DNA of 64,000 nt. Source: Lentisphaera araneosa HTCC2155 (lineage in GTDB: Bacteria > Verrucomicrobiota > Lentisphaeria > Lentisphaerales > Lentisphaeraceae). Location: positions 28,092 through 92,091 of the forward strand of contig NZ_ABCK01000021.1 in assembly GCF_000170755.1 (NCBI RefSeq), read 5' to 3'. Positions 47,128 through 57,825 of this stretch are shown in pieces (within the stretch, counting starts at the first letter, position 1; the number at the start of each line of letters is the position of its first letter). The notes under the pieces are model-generated. The model was not told the DNA's origin. It worked only from the letters and a program-made list of their open reading frames with translations, and did not search any database. Made by a program: the position numbers and the translations under genes.

Positions 47128-47922
47128 TTATCGTGACTGTTTAAACATCCAGGTCAAGAAGTCGGGTTCAGGATCACAACGGTCAGAGGCCATCTCTGTA
47201 ATGGCAGACTTATCCCCGGGAATAATTTTTTGCGCGACACCATGCTTGGCTCCAAGCCATGTCGTGAGCTTCATATTGCCATTTAATTTTTTCATAGTAA
47301 TCAACAACTTTTTTGACATCTCATAGGGAACAATATTATCTTTATCTCCATGTAGAACCCAGAGAGGAAGGTCTTTAATCAGTTCTGGCTTCACAAATTC
47401 ACGTCCCTTGCGACCGCTCCCCGCACAAGGCGCTGCAGCTGCAAAGTATTTTGGATCGTGCTGAATCCACAAAAAGGTGCCATGTCCACCCATTGAGTGA
47501 CCCATGATATAGATTCTCTCCTTATCGACAGCGGGAAGCTCCTGAATAACATTTTTAACTTTTTCAAAGCGATCAATCTCCCAATGACTATTGGATTGAG
47601 GAGCCACAACATAACAGGGGAAATCTTTGCGTATTATATCCTCAGTCAGTTGTGCGGGCCAAGCTTTGAGCTGCTTTTTATTGTCCTTACCGCGCTCACC
47701 TGCCCCATGCAAAGAAATTATAACTGGGTATTTTTTATTGTCATCAAAGTTTAAGGGACGTAGCAAACGATAGGGCATAGAGTCAACGCTCAAGTTTTCA
47801 TATAGCTTTTCAACTTGCGGATCTAGCTTAAATTTCTTTTTTGATGACTTCTTATCTGCTGTGAGAGTTAAGCTCAATAAACAAACACCAAAGATAACTA
47901 TAATATTTTTAAATTTCATCAA
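47128..47922 (-). CDS. Secreted alpha/beta-hydrolase (esterase)
   Basis: A 264-residue alpha/beta-hydrolase with signal peptide (1-22) and then a Lys/Ser-rich stretch (DKKSSKKKFK). Oxyanion loop SLHGAGERG (70-78), nucleophile elbow GHSMGGHG (Ser143), Asp in HGDKDNIVPYE and His in GAKHGV. Same subgroup as the protein at 35823. It follows the GH2 gene by 29 bases and is probably co-transcribed, removing ester groups before or after galactosidase action. Confidence 0.85.
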   Translation of the reverse strand: MMKFKNIIVIFGVCLLSLTLTADKKSSKKKFKLDPQVEKLYENLSVDSMPYRLLRPLNFDDNKKYPVIISLHGAGERGKDNKKQLKAWPAQLTEDIIRKDFPCYVVAPQSNSHWEIDRFEKVKNVIQELPAVDKERIYIMGHSMGGHGTFLWIQHDPKYFAAAAPCAGSGRKGREFVKPELIKDLPLWVLHGDKDNIVPYEMSKKLLITMKKLNGNMKLTTWLGAKHGVAQKIIPGDKSAITEMASDRCDPEPDFLTWMFKQSR

Positions 47923-47951
47923 ATTTTACCTAATTATAAAAGAATAAATAA

Positions 47952-51253
<3,302 letters not shown>

Positions 51254-51281
51254 AAAATGAAATTAGCTCAGATCATAAAGC

Positions 51282-51445
51282 TTAATTCATTTTTCTAATG
51301 GCTACTATACGATCACCCCGCACAACCTTACATTCAATCGTTACGTTTCGTTCAAGGTTACCTTCCACTTCATCGTAAATAGCTCTTGAAATTGTATAAG
51401 TCAAATTACCTGAAAGAAATTAGTAACCATCTGGTTCAGCTTCAT
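51282..51445 (-). pseudogene. Small unassigned gene, probably frameshifted
   Basis: On the minus strand, 51411-51282 reads as a convincing protein end (SGNLTYTISRAIYDEVEG, then RNVTIECKVVRGDRIVAIRKMN) and stops just before a terminator. No in-frame start exists. ATG 51445 (MKLNQMVTNFF) would join it through a single -1 step near 51415, giving a protein of about 55 residues. Family unknown. Either a decayed gene or a base error. Confidence 0.4.
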
Positions 51446-51464
51446 TCTTTTTTCTTTTGAGGAC

Positions 51465-51491
51465 AAAAAAAGCCACCCAAATCGGAGTGGC
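51465..51491 (-). terminator. Rho-independent terminator after EF-hand gene
   Basis: Minus strand: GCCAC and GTGGC arms (51491-51472) followed by seven T (51471-51465). Confidence 0.7.
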
Positions 51492-51530
51492 CTCTGTCAA
51501 AACAAATATGAAAACTAAAAAAACAAATTT

Positions 51531-51759
51531 CTACTTCTCTTTTTCCCCTTTCATCTTCATACTTTTGACAAATTCCTTTTCATTGAGGAAGCCATCTTTG
51601 TCAGCATCCAATTTAGTAAACTTTTTCTTTAACTTTTTCTTATCAACTGCAAACTCTTCTACAGAGAGCTTACCGTCTTTATCAGTATCTTTATCCGCAA
51701 GCGTTGATGCAAATACGCTTCCCGCAAACATCAGGACAGCTGAAATAATATTTTTTCAT
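51531..51759 (-). pseudogene. EF-hand calcium-binding protein, frameshifted at the start
   Basis: The frame from 51731 encodes two EF-hand loops, DTDKDGKLSVEE and DADKDGFLNEKE, each with Asp at 1, 3 and 5 and Glu at 12, in a Lys-rich small protein. A natural start lies at ATG 51759, but one A too many in the A6 run at 51751-51756 throws it out of frame; with one base fewer, the product begins MKNIISAVLMFAGSVFAS, a good signal peptide. A promoter element stands 101 bases upstream and a terminator follows, so the unit looks functional except for the run. Could be an error in the run or a phase-variable start. Confidence 0.7.
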
Positions 51760-51853
51760 TGTTGATAAATCTTTGATTTTTAAAAATCAATTTCAAATGA
51801 CGCAACAAATGAGACCATTAATGATCCACATTTGATTTTTTATCGTCTCCATA

Positions 51854-51885
51854 CTTATACGTCCACTAAAACTCCAAAAAGACAT
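51854..51885 (-). promoter_or_regulatory. CTGTCT-N18-CG element before EF-hand gene
   Basis: ATGTCT (51885-51880), 18 bases, CGTATAAG (from 51861). The rightmost copy found, 137 bases left of the tRNA fragment. Confidence 0.73.
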
Positions 51886-51966
51886 TTCAAAAAAATCATA
51901 AAAAGTATCAACAATTCAAGCTTCTAAGAGAGCATTGAGTAGAGGTATATTATTGATGGAAAACAG

Positions 51967-51986
51967 CAAAAAAAAGGTTGCAAAAC
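51967..51986 (+). repeat. Direct repeat, left copy
   Basis: C, eight A, GGTTGCAAAAC. Repeated at 52113-52131 with seven A. The pair brackets the tRNA fragment. Confidence 0.7.
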
Positions 51987-52021
51987 CACCCAAAAAGGGA
52001 GCAGTTTCCTGCTTAGATGAT

Positions 52022-52067
52022 TGTCTGGGGGACATGGTGTCGCAGGTTCAAATCCTGTCGTTCCGAC
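52022..52067 (+). other. tRNA-Pro(GGG) 3' half: island attachment site
   Basis: The stretch holds everything from the anticodon stem to the acceptor end of a tRNA-Pro: anticodon loop CTGGGGG (52025-52031, anticodon GGG at 52027-52029, T before it), T-arm GCAGG-TTCAAAT-CCTGT (52042-52058), acceptor strand CGTTCCG and discriminator A (52059-52066). The 3' anticodon stem ACATG lacks its full partner and no matching acceptor strand (CGGAACG) or D-arm lies upstream. Such anticodon-to-3'-end fragments are the usual duplicated att core of tyrosine-integrase elements. The tRNA terminator still follows. Confidence 0.75.
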
Positions 52068-52077
52068 TTTGATAATC

Positions 52078-52107
52078 AAGCACTTACAGAAATGTAAGTG
52101 CTTTTTT
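52078..52107 (+). terminator. Rho-independent terminator of the former tRNA
   Basis: Perfect 11-base stem AAGCACTTACA / TGTAAGTGCTT with a GAAA tetraloop and six T. Confidence 0.9.
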
Positions 52108-52112
52108 ATGTT

Positions 52113-52131
52113 CAAAAAAAGGTTGCAAAAC
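52113..52131 (+). repeat. Direct repeat, right copy
   Basis: C, seven A, GGTTGCAAAAC; partner of 51967-51986, 146 bases away, on the other side of the tRNA fragment. Confidence 0.7.
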
Positions 52132-52172
52132 TCAATAAAGATGCCTGATCATTAATAAAAGCATTATAAATT

Positions 52173-53207
52173 TTATTCGCCGCAGGATTTGCCGATGATG
52201 AGTTTTGCTTTGTATTTTTGGACTTGGTAATCTTCACCACGCCATGATGCCACAATATTTTTAATGGTTTCTGCAGCTAAATAATCGGGATCATTTTCCA
52301 GTAAAGTTAATTCTACTGGGCAGACAATTGGGCTATTCTTATTGGCGTGACTCAGGAGGTAGATATCATCGGGGATTTTGATTCCCATTTCATAAAGAAA
52401 GAGAATGATGTTGCGAGTCAAGTTATCGTCGAGTGAAATAATAGCGTCGTATTTTTCTCTCTTGAGCCAAGTCTGTAGTTTTTCACGCAAATCGAGCTCT
52501 TGCCCTATAGCGTTATTCGCAGCTTCTAAATCAATTTTTAAATCCGCGGAATAATCTTCCAAAATAGACTCTTTACATCGCTGGGCAAGATTAGTCGTTT
52601 TACTGTTTTCAATAACGAGGATCTTCTTACATGAACGTGCTATAAGGTACGAAAGCGCACGATAAGGAATAGAATCTTGTAGCACAGTCTCAGTATTTAA
52701 AGAAAAACTATAAGTTGGGATAGATTTTTTTAATTCAAGTTTACTATCCCATTTCAATACGGCGCGAATTCGTCCGCTATCAGCTAGAGCCTCGATATCT
52801 CGCTTGGTCTTTTCTATATCATTGTTGTTAACAATAGTGTAGGTAACTTCCGCTTCATAATTTTGTGCAATTTTATTCATGGCAGCACAGACTAAACGCA
52901 TGTAACCAAAATTTCTCTGAGTCAGGTATTCTTCATTCATCACAACACAAATAGTATTGCTTTTTACATGTGGTGAAATAAAAGTCCCCATGCCAGGCGC
53001 CCTATCCAGGTAACCGCGAGCCGATAGCTCTTCAAAACTTTGCTGGATAATCTTCCGCCCCACACCCATTTTTTTTGCCAGTTCATCTGTGGATGGAAGC
53101 TTATCTCCTGGTTGAACGCCACCGCAGCGTAGCTGATCTTCAAACCAGTTAACTACCTGCTTATACATGGGTTGATTGCCCTGTTTTTTGAGAGCTGTAA
53201 TTTTCAT
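52173..53207 (-). CDS. GntR/LacI-type transcription regulator
   Basis: A 344-residue regulator. Residues 1-75 form a GntR winged helix (PMYKQVVNWFEDQLRCGGVQPGDKLPSTDELAKKMGVGRKIIQQSFEEL, then GTFI wing); from about 85 a periplasmic-binding-like sensor domain of the LacI/GalR kind (ICVVMNEEYLTQ, YDAIISLDDNLTRNIILFLYEMGIKIPDDIYLLS). This GntR-LacI hybrid architecture is that of AraR-type sugar regulators. It is divergent from the 53379 operon, and a 22-base element at 53328 is its likely operator. Effector unknown, presumably a sugar from the cluster. Confidence 0.87.
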   Translation of the reverse strand: MKITALKKQGNQPMYKQVVNWFEDQLRCGGVQPGDKLPSTDELAKKMGVGRKIIQQSFEELSARGYLDRAPGMGTFISPHVKSNTICVVMNEEYLTQRNFGYMRLVCAAMNKIAQNYEAEVTYTIVNNNDIEKTKRDIEALADSGRIRAVLKWDSKLELKKSIPTYSFSLNTETVLQDSIPYRALSYLIARSCKKILVIENSKTTNLAQRCKESILEDYSADLKIDLEAANNAIGQELDLREKLQTWLKREKYDAIISLDDNLTRNIILFLYEMGIKIPDDIYLLSHANKNSPIVCPVELTLLENDPDYLAAETIKNIVASWRGEDYQVQKYKAKLIIGKSCGE

Positions 53208-53327
53208 GATATATCTTTTAATCTAGTTATAATTAGTTATTAAGATAGTTATTTTATTAAGCTAAGCAAGTGTATTAGATCTTTAGTATTTAGAATTTAC
53301 TTAAAAAAGTAGATTGAAAGCGCCACC

Positions 53328-53350
53328 TATAAGGTTATTATAAGTTATAT
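53328..53350 (+). promoter_or_regulatory. Probable operator of the 52173 regulator
   Basis: Begins TATAAGGTTATTATAAG and ends TTATA. A near-identical copy (20 of 22 bases) is at 63086. It lies 30 bases before the 53379 start and between the divergent regulator and operon. Confidence 0.68.
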
Positions 53351-53378
53351 TGTGATTTTTATTAAAGACTAAGCATAC

Positions 53379-55361
53379 ATGAATTATTTTATAGATACTA
53401 TTGCAGGCTCCCTTGAAGTAGACTTACAAAAGCTAGCCAATAAAAAAATTAGACTCTTTGCAAAAGCAGGGAAAGATGGCTTTTCTGGAAGGGTTTCGCT
53501 AGTAAAAGAACTTAATATTACTTCACCTTGGTTTATGCTTCCTGGCATTTTCTCAGGGCTTGGACGTCAAGATCTGATCAAGGTTTATCCACAGATATGC
53601 CTAGATCCCGATCCAAAAGATATTTGGCAACAAAATCATTGGTCCTTTGCCCTAGAACGTATGGCTTTACCTATGGCTGGTGTTCACAATGGTAATAAAT
53701 GGTATATTTGGCAAAGCGATACCCACTATCAATTAACACAAGGGGTGCTCAGAGGAGCCCAAGACAAAGAAGCCCAAGTAGGCTTTGGTTTTTCTTGGCA
53801 AAAAGATCTTGTTAAACTACAAGTCAATATTCCTGCTGTCGAAGGCCCTACCCGTCATGTCCGTAGTCCTTTAACTGATGAACGACTCCCCTATTTAGAG
53901 CTCGAGCCCGGCGGTAGCTTTAGTATTGATTTACAATGGCATGAATTAGAAGGGCAACGTTATGACTTTGCACAAATTCAACGCCAAGTCGAAGAAGAAA
54001 TTAGACCTCATAACCTACCAGCAGATTTTGTTATTGAACCAGAAGAATACGCAGAGATCGCAAACGATGGTTTAAAGGATTGGCATTGGCAAGAAGAAGC
54101 TGAAGATGGGCGACCAGCTTATTTCATCTACACGGCAGCAATGGATCGCTCGGTTGAGTTCAATGCTAACTATAACAAGGGAACAACTCTGTGCTGGCAC
54201 TTTGACTCATTGGGTTTTGTTGGTGGCTTCCCTATTGCTTATGGTTTACTCAGTCGTATCAAACGTCAAAAAATCTCTTTGTGTGATCCTTGGTCACAGG
54301 ACCTCATTAACTACACGGATCGCCTAGCCACAAAGGCCTTTGCACCATGTGGTCTCTTCTATACCTCATATCACCCAGGAAAAGGACGCAATCAAAATGG
54401 TGAATATGAAAATGGTCCTGAGCAAGATGGCTACACCTCATGCTGGTTGCCAGAGGGGCAACTCCACGCTAGAACCGAAGCCGACGCACTTTGGCATTTA
54501 GCCCGTATTATTAATCTCTTAGATGGACAAATTCCGCAAATAAAATCCTGGAAAAAAACTTGTATTAAAGTTCTTAAAGCAGTTCTAAAAGTTCAAAGAG
54601 AAGATGGACGTCATCCACAGATTTATTCGGCTGAAACTGGTGAGGCTTACAGCTTTGATGGCGATGGTGGCCTGCTATGGGTTCCAGCCATGTTAGAAGT
54701 CACAAAATGGTGTGCTGATCAAGATTTTAATCAAATTCTCTTAAATAGTGTTCGTCGAGCTGGTGCAGCTTACCAAGAGAAGGTTCACGATTGGTGGGTG
54801 TGCGGTGCTCCGGAAGACGTGGGCAACTCGCCAACAAGTGAAGATGCCGGCAATGCTGTATTAGCTTATAGTAGACTCTATGATCTAGACGGTGAAAAAT
54901 GGCTAAAAACTTGGAAAATTGCTGCCGACTATATGCTCACTTGGCGCAAAGCTTACAACGTTCAATTCAGTCCCTACAACATGCTCACTCAAGCTGATTT
55001 TAGAACAAATGGTGGCGACTATGCCAGCAATCACAACAACCATCTCCACGGTTATGAAGTGAACTGCATCTCCGATATGTATAAACTATCAGAAGTATTA
55101 AACGACCCCCATTATGCCATGCGTGCCAAGGATCATCTTTGCTTCTTACTTCAGCTTCTTTGTCGCGAGCCAGGTCAGTGGAACGGCCAAAGAGGCATGC
55201 TAACTGAACAGTTTTATATCTGTGACTGGTCGATATTTGCCAGCTGGAACCCCGGCTTAGCTCATGTTCAAAAGGGAACTTTCATGGGCTTTAGCCACTC
55301 ATGGTGTATCAATATGGTACTCTTAGGCATCGATGAATGGTTTAATAAATCAAGGAAATAA
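53379..55361 (+). CDS. Cytoplasmic six-hairpin glycosidase-like protein, unassigned family
   Basis: A 660-residue protein with no signal peptide. The N-terminal half is beta-rich (residues 1-210); residues about 230-650 look like an (alpha/alpha)6 barrel with repeated helices and Trp/Asp-rich loops (GFVGGFPIAYGLLSRIKRQ, GLFYTSYHPGKGRNQNG, YSFDGDGGLLWVPAMLE, SEDAGNAVLAYSRLYDL, SHSWCINMVLLG). That layout fits six-hairpin glycosidases, but I cannot assign a GH family. First gene of an operon with one- and two-base gaps (53379-57670). Candidate for an undescribed intracellular glycosidase. Confidence 0.65.
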   Translation: MNYFIDTIAGSLEVDLQKLANKKIRLFAKAGKDGFSGRVSLVKELNITSPWFMLPGIFSGLGRQDLIKVYPQICLDPDPKDIWQQNHWSFALERMALPMAGVHNGNKWYIWQSDTHYQLTQGVLRGAQDKEAQVGFGFSWQKDLVKLQVNIPAVEGPTRHVRSPLTDERLPYLELEPGGSFSIDLQWHELEGQRYDFAQIQRQVEEEIRPHNLPADFVIEPEEYAEIANDGLKDWHWQEEAEDGRPAYFIYTAAMDRSVEFNANYNKGTTLCWHFDSLGFVGGFPIAYGLLSRIKRQKISLCDPWSQDLINYTDRLATKAFAPCGLFYTSYHPGKGRNQNGEYENGPEQDGYTSCWLPEGQLHARTEADALWHLARIINLLDGQIPQIKSWKKTCIKVLKAVLKVQREDGRHPQIYSAETGEAYSFDGDGGLLWVPAMLEVTKWCADQDFNQILLNSVRRAGAAYQEKVHDWWVCGAPEDVGNSPTSEDAGNAVLAYSRLYDLDGEKWLKTWKIAADYMLTWRKAYNVQFSPYNMLTQADFRTNGGDYASNHNNHLHGYEVNCISDMYKLSEVLNDPHYAMRAKDHLCFLLQLLCREPGQWNGQRGMLTEQFYICDWSIFASWNPGLAHVQKGTFMGFSHSWCINMVLLGIDEWFNKSRK

Positions 55362-55362
55362 T

Positions 55363-55992
55363 ATGTTTAAAAAAGATTCAACTATACTCTTTCAAGGCGA
55401 CTCTATAACTGATTGTCATCGCAATAAAGAAAACCCCGCTCACAACGAACAACTTGGCATGGGCTATGCCAATCTTTTAGCAGGTGAACTTCTAGCTAGT
55501 GAATCAGACAAAGAATATAAGATTTTTAATCGCGGTGTTTCTGGTCATCGTATTGTCGACCTCTATGCTCGCTGGAAACGCGATTGCCTAAATTTAAAAC
55601 CCGATGTACTTAGCCTGCTCATTGGCATCAACGATATTTGGCATGAATTTAGCAGCCAAAATGGTGTGGATGCAAAACGTTTCGATCAATTTTACCGCAT
55701 GTTATTGGATTGGACCAAAGAAGAAAATCCCGATATAAAACTTATTCTCTGTGAGCCCTTTGCCCTACCCTGTGGTCACATTACTAACGAATGGTTCGAG
55801 GTATTGGACGAACGCCGTGCCATCGTCAAACAAATTGCCGAAGATTACCAAACTGTTTTTGTTCCCTTTCAATCAGTTTTTGATGAAGCCATGAAAAAGG
55901 CTCCTGCAGATCACTGGGCACCCGATGGTGTTCACCCCTCAATTGCTGGTCACAAAATCATGGCTGAAGCCTGGTTAAAGGCTCTTAACTAA
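55363..55992 (+). CDS. SGNH/GDSL esterase
   Basis: A 209-residue cytoplasmic esterase of the SGNH superfamily. ATG 55363 is used, one base after the previous stop; an earlier in-frame ATG would overlap that gene by 29 bases. Block I FQGDSITD (Ser14), block II NRGVSGHR, block III GINDIW and block V PDGVHPS are all present, giving a complete catalytic set. Relatives deacetylate xylan, rhamnogalacturonan or oligosaccharides. In this operon it probably removes acetyl groups from imported oligosaccharides. Confidence 0.9.
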   Translation: MFKKDSTILFQGDSITDCHRNKENPAHNEQLGMGYANLLAGELLASESDKEYKIFNRGVSGHRIVDLYARWKRDCLNLKPDVLSLLIGINDIWHEFSSQNGVDAKRFDQFYRMLLDWTKEENPDIKLILCEPFALPCGHITNEWFEVLDERRAIVKQIAEDYQTVFVPFQSVFDEAMKKAPADHWAPDGVHPSIAGHKIMAEAWLKALN

Positions 55993-55994
55993 AC

Positions 55995-56990
55995 ATGTAC
56001 GAAAGTTTATTAATTGGCACCCCTGTGCAAATCAATAGGATTTTTACTCCCGATCGTCGGGAGACTATTAGTAAGCTCAGTGATTTATATCCAGAAGTCA
56101 TAAAAACCGAAGATCTTGCTAAACATAGTCGGGAATTAAGTGAGGTGAAATATGTTTTTTCGACTTGGGGTCCCCCCTTGTTTACTGATGAACAACTTGC
56201 CCAACTACCAAACTTAGAAGCCGTTTTTTATGCTGCGGGATCAGTCAAAGACTTCTGTGATCAATTATTTAAACATCAGATAAAAATCTTTAGCGCCCCA
56301 AAGGCCAATGCTGTACCTGTCGCTCAATTTGCCCTTGGCCAAATTTTACTTTGTTTAAAGAATTATTTTCAGGATAACGAGCTGATTCACAAAACTAAGA
56401 GTCACAAGGATGCCTACCTATACAAAGCACCCGGTATTTTTAATGAAAGTGTGGGCATCATCGGTGCTGGTGAAATAGGTCGTGTCTTAATAAACTTATT
56501 AAAAAACTTTGATGTAAACATTCTGGTTGTGGACCCATGTTTAGACAAGCAATCAGCCCAAGAATTGGGCGTCGAAATATGTACTCTAGAGGAAGTTTTT
56601 AAACGTGCTTATGTAGTATCTAACCACTTACCAAACATTCCTGCAACTCAAAAAATGATTACTGCAAAACATTTTAGCAGTATGCGCAATGGGGCAACTT
56701 TCATCAACACTGGCAGAGGTGCACAGGTCTGTGAAGACGGCTTAGTTGAAGCACTATCAAAGCGTACAGATTTGTATGCCCTTTTAGATGTCACCTGCGA
56801 AGAACCACCCAATGAAAATTCTCCCTTATATCAGTATGATAATATTAAACTAACGGGTCATATTGCTGGTAGTTTAGGCAATGAAGTAGTGCGAATGGCG
56901 GATTTTGTGATTGCCGACTTTAAACGTTACCTAAAAAATGAAAAAACTCTTTACCAGGTTGACCCAAAAACTATTGGGGAGAAAGCTTAG
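55995..56990 (+). CDS. D-isomer-specific 2-hydroxyacid dehydrogenase
   Basis: A 331-residue NAD(P)-dependent dehydrogenase. The Rossmann motif GIIGAGEIGRVLINLL lies near 153-168, preceded and followed by the flanking catalytic domain; NTGRGAQVCEDGLVEAL and an EEPPNENSPLY then HIAG pattern give the Glu/His relay. The substrate is unclear: it may reduce a keto acid or keto sugar from the cluster. Two bases separate it from both neighbours. Confidence 0.88.
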   Translation: MYESLLIGTPVQINRIFTPDRRETISKLSDLYPEVIKTEDLAKHSRELSEVKYVFSTWGPPLFTDEQLAQLPNLEAVFYAAGSVKDFCDQLFKHQIKIFSAPKANAVPVAQFALGQILLCLKNYFQDNELIHKTKSHKDAYLYKAPGIFNESVGIIGAGEIGRVLINLLKNFDVNILVVDPCLDKQSAQELGVEICTLEEVFKRAYVVSNHLPNIPATQKMITAKHFSSMRNGATFINTGRGAQVCEDGLVEALSKRTDLYALLDVTCEEPPNENSPLYQYDNIKLTGHIAGSLGNEVVRMADFVIADFKRYLKNEKTLYQVDPKTIGEKA

Positions 56991-56992
56991 TT

Positions 56993-57670
56993 ATGATTTA
57001 CTTTTTTGCCGATAATCATTATCAAGCCCATCCAGGTTTAAGTCTATACAAGCAAATCGTTGATGATGACAAGATAAAATTCTACGAAGATGACTGGTCT
57101 GCAATGGAGTCCTTTGCGGATGATTGTGATTTGCTCATTCTCAACCTCATTGGTGGCACCTGTGATATAGCGCATCCAAATAAAAACGCAGAGGCAGAGA
57201 TTAAAAAATACCTTCAAAGTGGCAAGCCCATGCTTTTGTTACATGGTTCAAGCGCTGCTTTTTCTGAGTGGTCTTGGTGGAGAAAAATAGTCGGATACCG
57301 CTGGGTCCGTCCCAACGACCCAGAGGGCATAGAAGCTTCTTTTCATCCAGTTCGCCCCTACAAACTTTTAAAGACGGACTCAAGGCACCCCTTGATGACT
57401 CAACTCAAAGAAGTAGAGATTTCACATGAAGATGAAATATATATGGGCTTGCAAGAAGTTTGCCCAACGGAAGTTCTCATGACCATTAGTACCGATGAAG
57501 GAACGGCCCCCCAAGTCCTCACTCATAAATCACCCTGGGATGGTATTATTCACACCTTTATCCCCGGTCACCGCAAAGAAACATTAGAACACCCCAATAT
57601 TTTTCGTAATATCAAAGTCCTTATCGAGGACCTTATTAAAACTTCCAAGCAGATTTCAACTCCCCGATGA
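56993..57670 (+). CDS. ThuA-like protein
   Basis: A 225-residue protein of the ThuA-like class-I-amidotransferase fold. Matching segments are CDLLILNLIGGT, PMLLLHGSSAAFSEWSWWRKIVGYRW, ISHEDEIYMGL and THKSPWDGIIHTFIPGH. ThuA proteins occur in disaccharide-utilisation loci and are linked to oxidation of sugars to 3-keto derivatives, but activity is not settled. Last gene of the operon. Its pairing with an oxidoreductase fits that idea. Confidence 0.85.
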   Translation: MIYFFADNHYQAHPGLSLYKQIVDDDKIKFYEDDWSAMESFADDCDLLILNLIGGTCDIAHPNKNAEAEIKKYLQSGKPMLLLHGSSAAFSEWSWWRKIVGYRWVRPNDPEGIEASFHPVRPYKLLKTDSRHPLMTQLKEVEISHEDEIYMGLQEVCPTEVLMTISTDEGTAPQVLTHKSPWDGIIHTFIPGHRKETLEHPNIFRNIKVLIEDLIKTSKQISTPR

Positions 57671-57825
57671 AGCCTTATAGGTTTTTTACTTATACCCATA
57701 AATAATGAATAAGCTCTATAGCTCAAAGAGTTTAATTATAACAAAGAATCAGTTTATTTATAACTTTCAACCGACTATACCCCTCATTGTCTTTTTATTA
57801 CAACACTAAAAAATGGACCCCAGTT

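Noticed and set aside
51457..51765. Plus-strand open frame of 102 codons
   Set aside because: It is antisense to the EF-hand gene, its terminator and leader; the EF-hand frame has clear motifs and signals.
52022..52067. Intact tRNA gene
   Set aside because: No acceptor 5' strand (CGGAACG), no normal D-arm and only three pairs in the anticodon stem are available upstream.
51924..52115. Minus-strand open frame of 63 codons containing VGTTGFEPATPCPP
   Set aside because: That peptide is the well-known false translation of the reverse strand of a tRNA 3' half; the DNA is the tRNA-Pro fragment and its terminator.
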